A stretch of DNA of 64,000 bases from Pyxicephalus adspersus (GCF_032062135.1 NC_092859.1:87353164-87417163); one strand, 5' to 3'. Positions 11,272 through 24,893 are shown, counted from the first letter of the stretch. Notes: generated by a model from the sequence alone, not told the origin. A program made the numbers and translations.

Positions 11272-14200
11272 CACTCTTCAGTTCTGTAAAACATCAAACA
11301 CTGCACTCTAGGACATCTAGAAATGCCCAATACACTGGTGAGGGTGGCCTATAAATATAAAGAACCCAGGAGCCAATGTAAATTGTCTTACTACTGGCTG
11401 TACCAACTTTAAACGCTCACTTTGTTTTCAATGCCTATTTAGTCAGTTAGCATATTCATATTTCATTAAATGCATACATACCAGCTATTCATTCACAATT
11501 CCATCTTAGCAACACTTCTAGCCTAGAATGGGGATTCATTTGCAGTTAGTGTCTTTATTTAACATAGCTCTGATTTGATTTGTAGGAAATATATCCTATT
11601 AGACATATCAGCAGAGCCAGATTTAAAGTCATAATGGCTTTGAATGTTGAAGACCTCAGTATTTGTGACCTACTCCCACACCAAACCCTTTTATCGGCAG
11701 AATTAAAGGTTGTCATCCATCCCCGACTACCCTTGAAGTATCTCATGATACAGAGCTGCTAGTTTTTAATAGACTGCTTTGCTGCTCATGTGTACAAACA
11801 CACAGTCTAACACTACCAATGATACACTCTTCAATGCATGTTTGTGTTTATATTTACTATTTATTTATTTTTTCTTTACACAAAAAATACATTTTATACA
11901 GTTTAATACCAATAACCTCTATAGATTTTGGAAAAAAATAGAAGGGACAGATAAATCTTTTTGACTAGAACCTAATTGTAACAAACTACCTCCAGCTATC
12001 AAGGGGATTTCTACAATGTGTCTTTATGTATGTCCACCAATTTAACTTACCCATAAATTGCCACATATTTAGATCTTTCATTTTTTTTATCCCTTTATCT
12101 ATGACAAAAAAGTATGTTACATATCTTAATTTCAAAAACTTTAAAACTTCAAAACACTTACACCTCCCTACTCCCTATACAATGTTTCACAGCAATATTT
12201 TAAAACTAAAAATCAGTACAGAAACAGAAAAGCATTTGACAAGCTGGCTTAGGCTTATATCAACTTGCTTAAATTCTTTTAAAGTTTACTGACCCTCCTA
12301 ATAGGACGATCTGGCTTAGCATGAATGTGCCCTCTCCTTGGCTTGACCAGAAGATTAAATAAATGTGTAGGAAAAAATAGTAAAAGCTGCAAGCATTCAA
12401 AAATGCAATTGTCGATGGTTTATTATGCAAAGACGTTTCTATAGCTAGCACTCAGTGAAAATCATTGGTGTTTTACTGTGTCTAGATTTAGCTACTGGTA
12501 GTTAAATGCAGGCCACTTCTTGAAAATCTCTTTTATTAAATCTGGCAGTGAATAAAATCTCAAATTCCTCCATAAATATAAGTAAGCCAAAACTGTATTC
12601 CACTGTTGAAGGAACTATTAATTATAGGAGCAATTAGCAATAAAACATTACCTTACGGATTTGGATGCTCCATTCTAATTTTGCCGTTCACGAACATAGT
12701 CATAAGCGCAATCTCAAGTTCCTTCTTAAAATTCACCAAGAGAGCCATAACCAATTAATTTAGCTTGCAAAAATGGTAATTTTATAGGGCTTGAAAAATT
12801 CTTGGAAACCACTTTTAGGAGTATTTCACCTATTGTGATTTCTTGCACCACTTTGCATCTATTAGGCAGTTTATACCAATATATGTAAAAAAGCTTTATT
12901 GTTCACTCTCGCTTTTTGGGAAATCACTGATGCAGCATACTATCTCCTGAGTCATTCATATCCATCTTTCATTTTCAAATGCTATAATAATTTAGCAATA
13001 CAAATGATGTCAAAACATTCAAAAATACACAAATAATGTAATAGATGGTGTATAGCTATAATTTAGGGCTACACAGGCTGTCAGATATTTATACAGAAAG
13101 CAGTGATTTAAAATCTACAGTGTTATTTCTACAGCAGGTCTACAAAGCAATCTATCTATTTAACATTTGGAAGCTGCCATTCTTCACGTGTAAGGCTAAA
13201 ATATCTTTGACTCATAACAACAAGTATGTATATATCACGATACTGGATTCATGCTTGGTCCAGAACAATGATGATCTAATTACTAGCATCTAGTAAGGGC
13301 ACAGATGATAGCACTAAAGCTATAAAAATAGCTCCTATTTTACTTTTCTGGCAGTTTCCCTTTGATGTGAAAATATAGAGTTTCAAGGTAATAATTTGCA
13401 AAAGGATATAAAAGAGTCAGTCCACCAAAACTGGTTTCAGTTTTGGTTAGATGCTGTAGGTTAAATTATTCATGTACTGTATGTGTGTCACCTTTCAGCT
13501 TAGAGCTAACACATTCAGCATCTTGAGCAAAGGGCACTGAAGGTTATGCTACACATTTTTTTTCTTTATGGGAGATTCTAACAAACATGCAATAGCAAGT
13601 AAAAGGTAAATTAAAATGCTACGTGTCTGTTTTAGAATGCAGGCAAAGGTTTGGTTTTGGATAGAGTATAGAAGGGTTGAAACCCTTGTCATATTTTTTT
13701 TAACTCACACAGGAAACAGGTAAATTAACCTTTAGTACCCATAGTAAGAAAAAAATAAACCTGTTGCTGTTTTAGTGCAGGATGATCATAAAACTAGCCC
13801 AAACAGTGTAAATTGAGTTTGGTACTCATTTACCTGAAAAACGCTAATATTTGGACACAAAATTTTGATTACAAAGCTGGCTTTTTCATATTACTCTATT
13901 GCATCAATAAATCGCTGGGGTGGAGCAAGGGAATGGAGAAAACATGTTTGGTACTGAAAGCCTGGCAGATGTCCTATTGGGCACCCACATTACATCATGT
14001 ATAATCCACCTAGACTCATTAAAAGGCAGAGACATGTTCCACGTACTATTTTAGTGTAATGATGGTTTTTACCAATAGACATGGCTGTGTTGCTGCTTGT
14101 AGACAGGAAACACAAGATGCTAATGCTACAGTTTCATTGCATTAGGGACTGGAAGCTGGGTGAAAGAGGGAATCCATGTTCAAATAGGAGCTTAGAAATC

Positions 14201-14991
14201 ACTGCAGGCAGGCACACTCTGGACTCTTACTGATCTCTAATATTCAGAATATTGCTGCAGGACTGAGATACCGGTAGATACTGCAACTTTCTTTTACTGC
14301 TATGTGTAGTAACACCTAAGTTAGAAAAGTTAGAACTAGCAGTTGTCTGCTATTAACGTCAGGCTTTACACTCATGTATGCAACTTAGTCGGCATCCTTT
14401 TTAGTTTGACAGTTTGTACATATGTGAACAAGGAAACTAATTTCACAATTGGATGACACAAAACCATTTCAGTCACCATTGTTTGTTTCACCCAAAAAAC
14501 TGAAATGTATCTCTTTATTTAGTTCTGCCAAGAGTGTGTACTTTTATAAATGTGGAATTTAAACCCACATTTGGGTGATGTGTTTTAAAAAAGCCATTTT
14601 GGTTACAATGTAATTCCACTTGGAGATGATGGATGTCATAGATGTGTTTTAATTCAATATTTGTTTGAATGTATTTCAATGTAGAAGTGACGATTCAGAT
14701 ACCGGCTATCTTTGGGAATTCCTATTCATGCATCTGTGGTGTCACGATTGATAAGTCTTATTTCAATAACCATCAAAGACATTTGTTGGACATGGTCTAC
14801 ATTCCAAATGCTAAGGATCTTATCCTTATTATTATTCTGTCATATGACCTTAAATGTCAGTTTCAGTAAATCATTTTCAGTTATTCCATTCTGGGGCTAA
14901 ACACTGGGCTCCATTTTATCCTAAAACAAACCTTAACCTTGTTTATGTTTTCTCAACAAACAAATCTCACTATCTCACTAATCTGTGCTGC
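11272..14991. other. No gene or repeat recognised
   Basis: A long, apparently unique stretch. The open frames in it are short (up to about 90 codons), AT-rich in composition and free of known motifs. It is a possible intronic or intergenic spacer. Confidence 0.45.
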
Positions 14992-15236
14992 TTAACCTCC
15001 CTGGCAGTCTAAATAATAAGTATTTTTACATGTCAACACGGTACATGCTGGCATCTGCATCCCCTGGCCTCGCATCCCCAACATTCACACCCCAGGGGAA
15101 GTAGATGTCTGGCATCGCTGGAAGATGCCGCGGGCAAGTGGGGCACAGGTAAGACTTAGAAACTCCCTGGCAATTCCACCCTGAGTGCAGCTTTTGGTCC
15201 CCGAGCCACACTTGGGATAACTGCCAGGGAGGGTAA
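14992..15236. mobile_element. TTAA-type element, family A (about 245 bp)
   Basis: Starts TTAACCTCCCTGGCAGTCTA and ends ACTGCCAGGGAGGGTAA, so the 13-base inverted ends CCTCCCTGGCAGT match exactly. The left target site is an intact TTAA and the right one is GTAA. The right end has the CCCCGAGCCACACTTGGG block shared with about 10748-10765. It is more GC-rich than its flanks. Confidence 0.85.
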
Positions 15237-17912
15237 TACTCTCATAACACTTGCCGAAGATGGAGGCTTGGACAATTGTGCAAAATGACCCTAATGAGCC
15301 TGAATGAAGAAGAGTTACTGTGTCACAACAAGGGTTACTAGAAAGTATGGGGAGGTGATCCCTGGTGGCCAGGGCAGGTGCAACATTAAAAGTGTTGCAG
15401 TTGTAACACTTGAGATAACCAGTTTTTGTTTTACAATCTTTTTGTTCATCGAGTTTAAAAATGTATGAATTTATTTTTGTGATCCTACAAACCTTTCCAT
15501 TTTATAAAAGGTGTGAGATGGCAATTGAACTGTTATTTTTATGCTGATAAAAGTAACACGTATGTGTTGGTGGCAGTGCTTGTTTCCCTATTCATCTAGT
15601 CACCAAAGGAATCACATGAACATTCAGTAACTCGGGATGATTAGTCTGACAACACCCATGAGAGGCCTAATTAGAGCAGAGATCCATGTATACTTCTAAT
15701 TGTAGTAGTATAGGTCTTTGAATAAATCAGTAAGCTTTCATCATAAGTGAAAATATTCAATATGCAGTTAAGGTAAAGCCCATTTCACTGCAATGCAAAC
15801 AACCATAAGAACCTTACACAAGTTGTAACCTTTCCCTATTTAATAATAAGCTGAAATGTTTACTTTACTTTTTACATTATATTATTAAACCACATTTTCT
15901 ACAATATGGTATAGTATTTCATTTAATGGAACATTGCATTTTTTGTTTATAGATTGGCCTATATTTAAGGGGTAAAAGGTAAATTATTGTTTGCTGGTGA
16001 AAGGGTTTTTTTTGTATCACATCCTAAAGGGCAATGTTAATACATAAATCCTTTAAATAAACTGCTTGGGGCAAATCTGCAAATGTTTAAATGTTAATGT
16101 TCTTTATTTTTGTATAAAATTTTTTATTTAACAGAAAGTATACAAACCCATAAGAAAATAAAGAAAGACTTTCCATCAAAACCTTAAGTAAGACCAGTGG
16201 TACAGCCGTTTGAAGTCCAGTAACCTGGCTTGCCCTAGGAGAGAACATAGAGAAACCACTCAACACATCCCACATAATTGCTATCCTAATTACTTGCAAA
16301 TAGGACCATTAACATTTTTTCATAAAATTTGGGAATAAGAAAGCGACAATATTAAATAATAAATGGATTATATAGAATTAGACATAAAACACTGGCAATC
16401 TAAAAATAAGGGAATTTTAGGTGCAAGCGAGAGGATACTGGATCCCAACTCCATCACTCCAAATAACTGACCAACAGGGCATAACCAAAAAAAAAATTGA
16501 AAACATCAAAATAATCACAACAATATTGTAAACTAAAACTATTCCACAGCAATAGCAAGTAATGATACAAAGACCACTCTCCTGAAAACAAGGCCCGCTG
16601 GTTGGTGTCCTCTGAGATGCACACACTGGTGGAAAAATCTGTTAAGTTCACTGCAACAGGCTGTATTGCTTCCCACCAGCTGAGTGGGAAAGGCCTCCTT
16701 TTTATGTCCTTTGCACACCAAAACTCACCAAAAAGCCTATCAAAACAGAAGAATCTAAAAACTATGTTCACAGGGTGCCACTAAGAATTGCAGAAAAGCC
16801 AAGTACTGACTATGGAAATTTCTGCTCCGCTCCAGCCACCAAATCCAGAAGACAAGGTCAGCGATTGACATTGACATTATCTCATATTGGTCGATCACAT
16901 AAGAGGTCTCCAGTCCTGTAAGCAGAGCCTCTAGTTCATAACAAGTGGGGAAGGCAAAGGGTCCAATGACAGAGCAAAATTGGAATACTCAGAAATATCA
17001 TCTTTTTCCATAGGAGTGGAACTGGAACTGGCCTGGTTCAGCAAGATGGAGACCATAAAACTCACTCATGGCATGTATGGCACCATGTGGCTTACCAGGA
17101 CAATGCATTAGGTGTGATGGCATCCAGTGCAGTAATGCCTCCAAACAATCAAGATACTCATCAATAGACAAGCCCCTGTTCCATGTGGGCACTCTTTGCA
17201 CCTTTCAATGCTAAGTCCAATTCTGCCAGACCTTCTCTGTGGATCAATATTGTTCATAGGACAGTGGCACCAGCGCCATGTGATGATGTATAGATACACT
17301 GAAGCCTGCACATTATGTTGCTTGTCTGTAGCTCACAATTTGGGTATCCAGAAGAGATGTTTGCATGGGGACTGGGGGAAGCTTTTCATAATCTTGTGCT
17401 CAAAGCACCCAGACCACATATTATATTTTAATATAAAAAAATGGGCTTTCTCCTAAATTTTAACCACACCATTTCCACTCATAGAACCTGGATGATCAGA
17501 GTAAATGAGTATAGGAGAACAGTTCCATATGTACCTCTTACCTATTTACAGAGAGTATTAAACTTAATGTAAATGAAGATACCCACACTGTGAACAAAGC
17601 CATCTAATAAAATTAAAGTACAACAAATCTCAATTTTGTATGGAACACAGTGTATAGCATACAGAGTTTAGAGGAGCAATTTTCAACCAGGGTAATGTGG
17701 AACCCTAAGGTTTTACAGAAGTTGCTAGAGGTGTACAGTGAAAAAGTTTATATACTTTATGTTATATACCACCACATACCCTCCCCATGGCATTTGCCAT
17801 GTTTTATAATTTTTACAACACCATAGCCACTGCTGATATGCTGCACTTCAACATCTGTCTGGACTCCAAAATGTGGGGTTGTGAAAGTTTCATAACATTA
17901 TCTCTAGATCAT
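15237..17912. other. No gene supported; possible LINE-derived tail at about 16090-16150
   Basis: The minus strand at about 16090-16150 ends in an A-rich, AATAAA-containing sequence reminiscent of LINE 3' ends. Several overlapping minus-strand frames between 16417 and 17311 might be decayed element sequence, but I see no reverse transcriptase or endonuclease motif and do not assign a product. Confidence 0.3.
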
Positions 17913-18101
17913 CATCTGATTGTATATGGTAAGTCTCCCATTCTGCCAAATCTCAGCCCTGTGTATGCAATTGTTTTCCCCTGCAACCCTCATCTGATAT
18001 TGTATATGGCACGTCTCCCACTCTGCCAAATCTCAGCCCTGTGTATGCAATTGTTTTCCCCTGCAACCCTCATCTGATATTGTATATGGTACGTCTCCCA
18101 T
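17913..18101 (+). repeat. 80-bp tandem repeat, about 2.4 copies
   Basis: Units start at CATCTGAT (17913, 17991, 18071) and include TGTATATGG, GTCTCCCA, TCTGCCAAATCTCAGCCC and TGTATGCAATTG. The copies are nearly identical, differing by a 2-base gap and a few substitutions, so the duplication appears recent. The open frame across it (17787-18077) merely reads through the repeat. Confidence 0.93.
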
Positions 18102-18640
18102 TGTAGATGAATTTATTGCACCAACTTTAATCTCCTCATAGATTTATCTGTTCACTATCCCTTAGTTCCAGCTGAGTGCACATTGATATTTATTGCCCTC
18201 CCAACCCCTCCCCTCCCCAGGTTCAACTGATATCCCAAATTCCTTATACTTCGATCAGTCCATCCATAATCAGGGCCCAAAGCACTTCTATTTAAACAAC
18301 AGGCAAGGTCATGTTGGGACCCTGGTTACGTGCCAAATTATAAGTGCAATGGGAATTATTCCAGGGAATTGAATCAGATTTGAACATACTCTTTTACTCT
18401 GTCACTCCTATCTCCTGTCTTTGGACTGATTTATCCACCTGGACTCCAACACATTCTCTGCTGCTGCCATTCTGAACTGGTATTTCATCCAACCATCTCT
18501 TTGACTGAATTATCATTTCCCACTCCTGGAACTCAGCAAGTTTACAAGCCTCACTTAAACCCATATTACTGGACTGCTTCTCTTGGACTTCAGTTTGCCA
18601 CATTGTTTATTGTACGCATATGGTTCCCAATTATCTGTAA
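18102..18640. other. No gene recognised upstream of the L2-like fragment
   Basis: Pyrimidine-rich in part. An open frame at 18501-18776 is not in the frame of the reverse transcriptase homology seen from 18647 and is probably incidental. Confidence 0.4.
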
Positions 18641-19376
18641 AAATGTAAGCAAAAAAATGCAGCTGAGCGTAAGTGGAGAAAATCTGGCCTCAGCGCTGAC
18701 TTCATGGACTACAAAGCCAAGCTACATAGCTTTAACACAGAGCTCACTGTCACCAAGCAAAATTATTTCTCCGTAATCATTTCCTCTAAGCTTCCAACCC
18801 TCACAACCTCTTCTCAACAATTGACTCCCTTCTAAACCCCCTACTGCCCCCACAACATCCTTCTCTGCCCAAGACATTGCCACCTACTTCAGAGATAAAA
18901 TAGACAAAATCAGACATGATGTCTCTGCCCACCGAGCCACTCCAACCATACCCACCCCTTCCACCTGTAAATCATCACTGGCCTCCCTCAGCCCTGTTAC
19001 TGTGGACAAAGTCTTAACTCTTCTCTCATCATCTCCGTCTACTACATGTCCACTGGACCCAATCCCTTCTGATCTACTCCGTGCCCATTCCTCCACCCTG
19101 GCCCCTGCCCTAACCGAACTATTCAACCTCTCCCTTTCTACTGGTATCTACCCCTCGGCTTTCAAACATGCCATTATCCTCCCTATCCTAAAGAAACCCT
19201 CACTAGACCCCTCCATAAATTCTAACTACCGTCCTATCTCCCTTCTCCCATGTCTCCAAATTCCTGGACGCCTTGTCTACAAAAGACTCACCGATTACCT
19301 GAGCTCCCAACTCTCTCCTTGACCCTCTCCAGTCTGGTTTTAGAACTGCCCATTCCACTGAAACAGCCCAGACATT
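18641..19376 (+). pseudogene. L2-like LINE ORF2 fragment (linker and reverse transcriptase start)
   Basis: From 18647 one frame reads AERKWRKSGLSADFMDYKAK, typical of the region before the reverse transcriptase in L2/CR1-group LINEs. A second frame at about 18796 gives NPHNLFSTIDSLLNP, and a third from about 18865 gives AQDIATYFRDKIDKIR, then CPLDPIPSDLL, LPILKKPSLDP and NYRPISLLP (19224-19250). A further shift is needed at about 19315 to read LLDPLQSGFRTAHSTETA. At least three frameshifts make it inactive. The catalytic YADD region is absent because homology ends where a MITE begins. LINE class is confident; the L2 subgroup is inferred. Confidence 0.85.
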
Positions 19377-19601
19377 TGGGTCCATTTATTAAAGCTCTCC
19401 AAGGCTGGTGAGGATACACTTTCATCAGTGAAGCTGGGTCCAGCAAACTTGGAATGGATCTGATCAAAGTTTTAAAACATTTGTTAGCAAATAGCAAATG
19501 TCTTTGAGGAAATTCATTCCAGGCTTGCTGGATCACCCAAATTCACTAATGAAAGTGTATCCTCTCCAGGCTTAGAGAGCTTTAATAAATCAGACCCAAT
19601 G
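19374..19601. mobile_element. Palindromic MITE abutting the LINE fragment
   Basis: Begins TTGGGTCCATTTATTAAAGC and ends GCTTTAATAAATCAGACCCAA, with internal inverted arms around TTAGCAAATAGCAAATG. It lies immediately after the LINE sequence encoding STETAQ. LINE homology does not resume on the far side, so simple insertion does not fully explain the junction. Confidence 0.92.
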
Positions 19602-21368
19602 TATATTTTCTGTAAAACTAAAACCTTACTGATGGAACTTTCTTACATCTAGCAAACCTCCCTTGTTTAAACTGCAAACTAATCCTACTTATTATTAAGG
19701 GAATATTTTTATATGGGTCAGTGATATGCTTTATTGTATATGTAGAGTTATTGATGCATAATTTATTTTGTATACAAATGTAATATTTTTTGTAGGCTTG
19801 ATTGTTTGTAACAGCATCATTGTCATTTACTGAGTTTCTTTATTTTTTCCTGAGTTGGTCATATAGTCACAATATTTAAACCCAACAGAAAGAACTTGAG
19901 CAGTGTGTAATTTGCTTCAGTTCTAGAAATTCCAAGGTTTAGAGGTATGTATTCTGTTATTTGCTTTGTCAGTAAAAATGACTGCATCTGATTAAATCCA
20001 TATACTAATAATGATAATTTAGACAGAGTCATGTGGAGTTCAGAGAAATCTGCCCTAAAAGGCATAACAGCAATAAAATCATATTATTGCAGAAGCAATT
20101 TTTTGGCCATTTGCAAGTTCGTAGGATATATGACTGATACTTAACTGCTTTTTTAGTTAAGTCAGTGTGGCCTGATTTTATATCTTTTAGGCTGCCTGCT
20201 TGGATTTCTGCCTCATTAAGGAACACACAATCTTAGAAATCTTGGGATTAAACTCACTGTGAGTAAATATTTCTGTTGCTTTTTTTTCCTAAAATTTCAT
20301 AGGTTAACTTTGTAGCTGTTATTACCGTTTTTTTCTAATTGGCTGCATATGGAACATGTTTGTGGCTTTCAGAGGGGTATATATACATCTTTGCCAGATT
20401 ATCAAAGGGACACTGTGAATAAACTACTTTACTTCCTACTGTTTTATGTCTGAATAAATTAAACATTACATGTGCTGGAGAGTGACAAGGTTTCAATTAG
20501 TAGAGTTCAAAATATTGCATCAAGTAATCAGATGTATATACTGGCAAGTGACAACACAAATTGCTATCAACTTTATATACTCTAATCAATTTGCTTTCTT
20601 GCAGTAGAAATGTAATACATAGTGTCAGAAAATGTTTGCCTCACATAAGTTTCTAATGAATGTGAAGGTCTTGGCTAATGTAATATGTCTTGTCACTGCC
20701 ATCATTGCTAAATGACAGTAGCTGGTAGTAGGAGGCTGATAGCAGAGTACACTGTTATGGACATGGAGGACACCCGGGCAGGGAGCAGCTGAACAGAGAC
20801 CAAAAGGCTGGAACAAAGCAGAGGTAGCTGGCCAAATCTTCTGCAACATATTCCACTATATGATTTCCATTACTGTGGTCCCAAAATGACAGTGGGACCT
20901 GCAAAGTTATCACATTAGTTAGACTGATGCACGGACTGATGGTGGGAGAGTAAAAGGTGCCCTTGACTAATAGTCAAATCAAACATTTTTACTTACTTCC
21001 TTAGGTAAAAACAGGACTTGGTTTGTGCTCAATATATGTATTAAATATACAATATATATAAAATAAATTCCTAATGTGCATATAATTGGACCTTTTGGTT
21101 TAAAAGAACAATTGGAATGTTGCTTTATGCTTTATCAGGACGGTTTGGAGGCAGTATATAAGATTTGAGCAGCTTTAGGTGGTGGTGACTTTGAAACTAA
21201 AGCTTATGGATAAGTCACCAAGTGAATATACAGCAATTAATTCAAGTTATACACTTTTCCCATTGTGGTCTAAAATGTGTCTGTTTTCTCAGCACAAAAA
21301 GAGTTGTATGGAACTAAACATGCATTCAGAATACCCCTATCTTGTCCAAGATTCTTAGGATTAGCTGA
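19602..21368. other. No gene or repeat recognised
   Basis: Apparently unique AT-rich sequence. Minus-strand open frames at 19859-20065, 20029-20226 and 20625-20849 lack known motifs. Confidence 0.45.
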
Positions 21369-21610
21369 TTAACCACCTTGGTTCGGGTTTAAACATTTTG
21401 CAAAAATCGATAAACCCAAACTTTGGCGGGTGGTTAAATCCCATCACTTACCTGGACCCTGCTGTGATGATCTGTTCTGTTCCAGCGTCAATCTCTAAAA
21501 AAAAAATACTCACCTTCTCCCCGCAGCTCCTCCGGACACGTCTTCTGTCTTCTGTCTTCATCCGGCGAGTGCAGTGACGATCTCCGGGGTTAATATAGGG
21601 ACAACCCGAA
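21369..21610 (-). mobile_element. TTAA-type element, family A-related, partial
   Basis: Starts with a 69-base hairpin bounded by TTAACCACC (21369) and GGTGGTTAA (ending 21437), with further pairing of CGGGTTTA and TAAACCCA. Beyond it, the reverse complement matches the GTCACTGCACTC(A/G)CCGG block at about 10577-10600. The far boundary is not clear, and GGGGTTAATA near 21590 could be the decayed edge. Confidence 0.6.
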
Positions 21611-22103
21611 TTCGAACATCAACACTATAACAGAGAGCAGATACCAGAGCAGATGGTAGAGCAAAGAGCAAATATCTACTCTATTATGAACTGGTCCCAA
21701 AATGTGTTGGGGTTTAATGTTGGGTCAGGATAAGTGTTACGTGTTAAGGAGTAGCCTAAGTATTAGGTGTGGGATAAGAGTTGGGTTATTATTTTACAGT
21801 CTAAGTAACCTTTCAGGCAGGAGTGGGTTAGTTGATAAGAACACATTTTGACATAAAACAAGTTCTTAGTAGCGAGAGCTCCTTAAAGAAAATTAAGAGC
21901 GCCGAGAACTAACACACAGTCAACTTTGAGATTGAGATTTCAGTATTTTTTTTTTAAGTACAGCAAAATATTGATAAAAATAGCTTGAACTATTCTGACC
22001 TTTTTTCTGCCAGAAAGTGTTTTCGAGAAAAGAACAAATAGAAAACAACTGTTTTATACTTACACCTTTTGCTTTGCTTGTGTTTTAGCTTGTATCACTC
22101 AAT

Positions 22104-22128
22104 TATAGTATAGTATAGTATAGTATAG
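22104..22128. repeat. (TATAG)5 short tandem repeat
   Basis: Five perfect TATAG units. Confidence 0.95.
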
Positions 22129-22371
22129 AAATTCTTAAAGGTAAAGTTTAAGGTATTCTAATGTTATAATTTTCTTTATTACATTTTACATGCTTGGATC
22201 TCTAAGGTTTTCTATTCTACCAAATATTGATATTTATACATTAGACACTAAAGTAAACTCTCAGAGTCTTATTGCTATCAATCTGCCTTGTTTATTAGTT
22301 GTTAATAAATAAATATACCATTCTAGTTCTTGAAGTAATTAAAAAACAAAACAAAACAAATCAGCACCATC

Positions 22372-22374
22372 ATA

Positions 22375-22428
<54 letters not shown>
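22372..22428. repeat. (TA)n microsatellite
   Basis: A TA array of about 28 units with a single interruption (TATG) near its start. The open frame over it is an artefact of the repeat. Confidence 0.97.
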
Positions 22429-22429
<1 letters not shown>

Positions 22430-24390
22430 CCTTACTATTCCATACTCCACTGTAAAAGAATCTTTATTTCTTTTGTATCAATCTTTCTCTATTCAGTTTT
22501 TGCATGCTTTTCAAATCCTTTCTCACTAAGATTAGAATCAATGGCAAATATTTCACATTTGTACATGGAAAGCTAAAAAATCTTACAGAAATGTCAAGCC
22601 TATTTAGTTTCTAATCATGTAAATCTTATTTTCGCAAGTTATTATGTTGTGTTATCCCAATACCTCACATTTTAGTAAGAGGATTACTTTTTGTTTTATC
22701 ATGTATTTTGAGTATATTTTTATTTTTAGGCATTGTTATGTTTGTGTCATTGGAAACCAACACTTTTATGAATTTGATGTTAAGCATTGACCTTAAATAT
22801 AAGTATAGTATTGGCCTGCTAAATTATCAACCTGATAATTTAGGTGACAATGTTGTTTCTGAGCTTGACCTTGACAAAGTATATGAGCCTGTCCTTTTGA
22901 GACCACCTAAGTTATAGTATATAGGTAAATAATTAAAACAAATTTGTCAACAAAATAATTTACAAACTTTTAGAATGGCCTTAAAAAATCAAAAATCAAC
23001 CAAACTTAATTTACAAGTTACAATTACTTCATAGTTACAATTTCAGATGCTGAACTGTTTCTGCTGATTAGTGCTGAAATTGATGCTGGCAGCAGCTCTG
23101 CTACACAAATCAGGGGATTCTGCTGTTAAACTGACATTGGGTCCTGACAGCTACACATTAAGTATGTGTTCATTTGGGAAAGACTGTAGGTTGTACAAGG
23201 TATGTCCTAGATCCTTAATTAACTAAACCCTGATCACCATTACTAAGGATGATTTAACTGCAAACTAGCATTATCAAGTATAAAGTATCAAGTAGTAGCA
23301 TTATCAAGCGCAAGTATCCTCATCCAAATATAACAGCCTAAAAAGTTCCTGCTTACAAAAAAACTATTGAATAAACCTTAAATGCAAATGTCCACATTCA
23401 TTCTCAAAGGGGCTGCTACAGGGAGAAGCTACTTATAGCATCTCCCCAGAGGCAGAAGTTCATTGGCATGAAGAAATGCAAACCACAACACAACCCCATG
23501 GCCAGTGTGAACATAACTTTAGGAAACCAAATTGTGTCAGCAGCGGGACAGTAGTAAATACTTGAATGCCTGTGAATGCACCTGAGTATTTGATGTACAC
23601 ATGTATTTAGAAATAACTTTTTTTTATAAATAAGTTATTTTTGCATGTTGGTAATGCCATGTAAACGACAACAAACAATTGCACAATAATGTGTTATTAG
23701 ACTAAAATATTTATGTGATATGAAATTTTTGAGCTGGATCTTCTTCTATATATCGGATAGGAAAGAGTAAGCCAAATGGAGCATTATAATAGGAAAACAT
23801 AGAGAAAATGAACAGAAGTTTATTCAAGTATAAAATTCACAGGTGTCTGGACACAAAAATCCCCATCTAGTTTGAGGCATATTTTTGAACATCTATGATT
23901 GAGTATGCATATCTTTCAGAGCAGAAATATTTTTTCATATTAAACTTTCATGGATATTAAATATGTTGTGATGTGCTTACAACAGCATATGCCAACAGAT
24001 GTATGCTAAAAATAACAGTCTGAACTAACACACGGCTTATAACGCTTCCATACTTTTGAGAGACTTAAAGAGATCATTGAAACAACATACGTCAAAAGTT
24101 ATTACAATCATATTGTTGAGTCCATCTGCTGTGACCTAAGTAGGAGACCTGCTGCTTCTGCTTTTACCAGAGTTTACACGGTGACTTTGAAAAGTTATGT
24201 TAGCTGCAGCTCTGGTAAATTTTAGAAAAAACACACATTACTAATAGACTCAAAACATATTTATTCACATTAGGTAAATTATTAAGAGAAAAAAAGCCCT
24301 ACATTTGAATGGCTGAATTTGCTATACACTTTGTCCATGTGGATTTCCTTGCACTCCTTGACATGAACTACAATTTAATCTACTTTATTA
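22429..24390. other. No gene recognised; short hairpin at 22819-22843
   Basis: Contains a perfect 11-base stem with a 3-base loop (CTAAATTATCA/TGATAATTTAG) inside a short plus-strand open frame (22708-22917). Neither has a recognised role. The rest is unique-looking AT-rich sequence. Confidence 0.45.
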
Positions 24391-24555
24391 TGCCTGATAT
24401 ATTAAAGCTCTCCAAGGCTGGAGAGGAAACACTTTCATCAGTAAAGCTGGGTGATTCAGAAAACCTGGAATTATTCTGGTCCAAGATTCAAAACCTTTGC
24501 TAGAAAATAGCAAGTGACTTTGAAGAAATCCATTCCAGAATTGCTGGATCACCAA
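24391..24555. mobile_element. Palindromic MITE, right arm truncated
   Basis: Has the left arm from TGCCTGATATATTAAAGC, the TGGAGAGGAAACACTTTCATC block, the central AGAAAATAGCAAGTG and the start of the right arm up to GCTGGATCACC, after which homology stops. The expected terminal AATAAATCAGGCCCA is missing. Confidence 0.85.
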
Positions 24556-24893
24556 GCAATAAAGCCCATTATTCAATCAATCAACCAATCAGGCCAATTG
24601 TGTCAGAAACCAGTCAGTTCCAGTACTTATTTGAATCATTTGCAAGATACGGATCTCTCTACTTGTAGCCATCTATGGGCAGTCAGATGTGCATGGGTAT
24701 CTGTGCAGAAACACATTCTAAATAAAAATAGGTACCTGCAAATGGATAGAAAACGGTCGTAAATGAACTAAACAGACTAAATTCATTGACTAATAATTAT
24801 TGGTTAATATATAGAATAGTCTAACATTATAATGTATGGGGTGTATCCCATCCCAATTTTAGGAATCGATATTTGGGTTTGTGTTAACCACCT

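Noticed and set aside
16417..17311. Several minus-strand frames that looked protein-like (for example PLSWWEAIQPVAV)
   Set aside because: I could not connect them to a reverse transcriptase, endonuclease or host family, and the frames are broken by stops.
22819..22843. Perfect 11-base hairpin as a possible microRNA precursor
   Set aside because: The stem is far too short and the loop only three bases, so it does not resemble a pre-miRNA.
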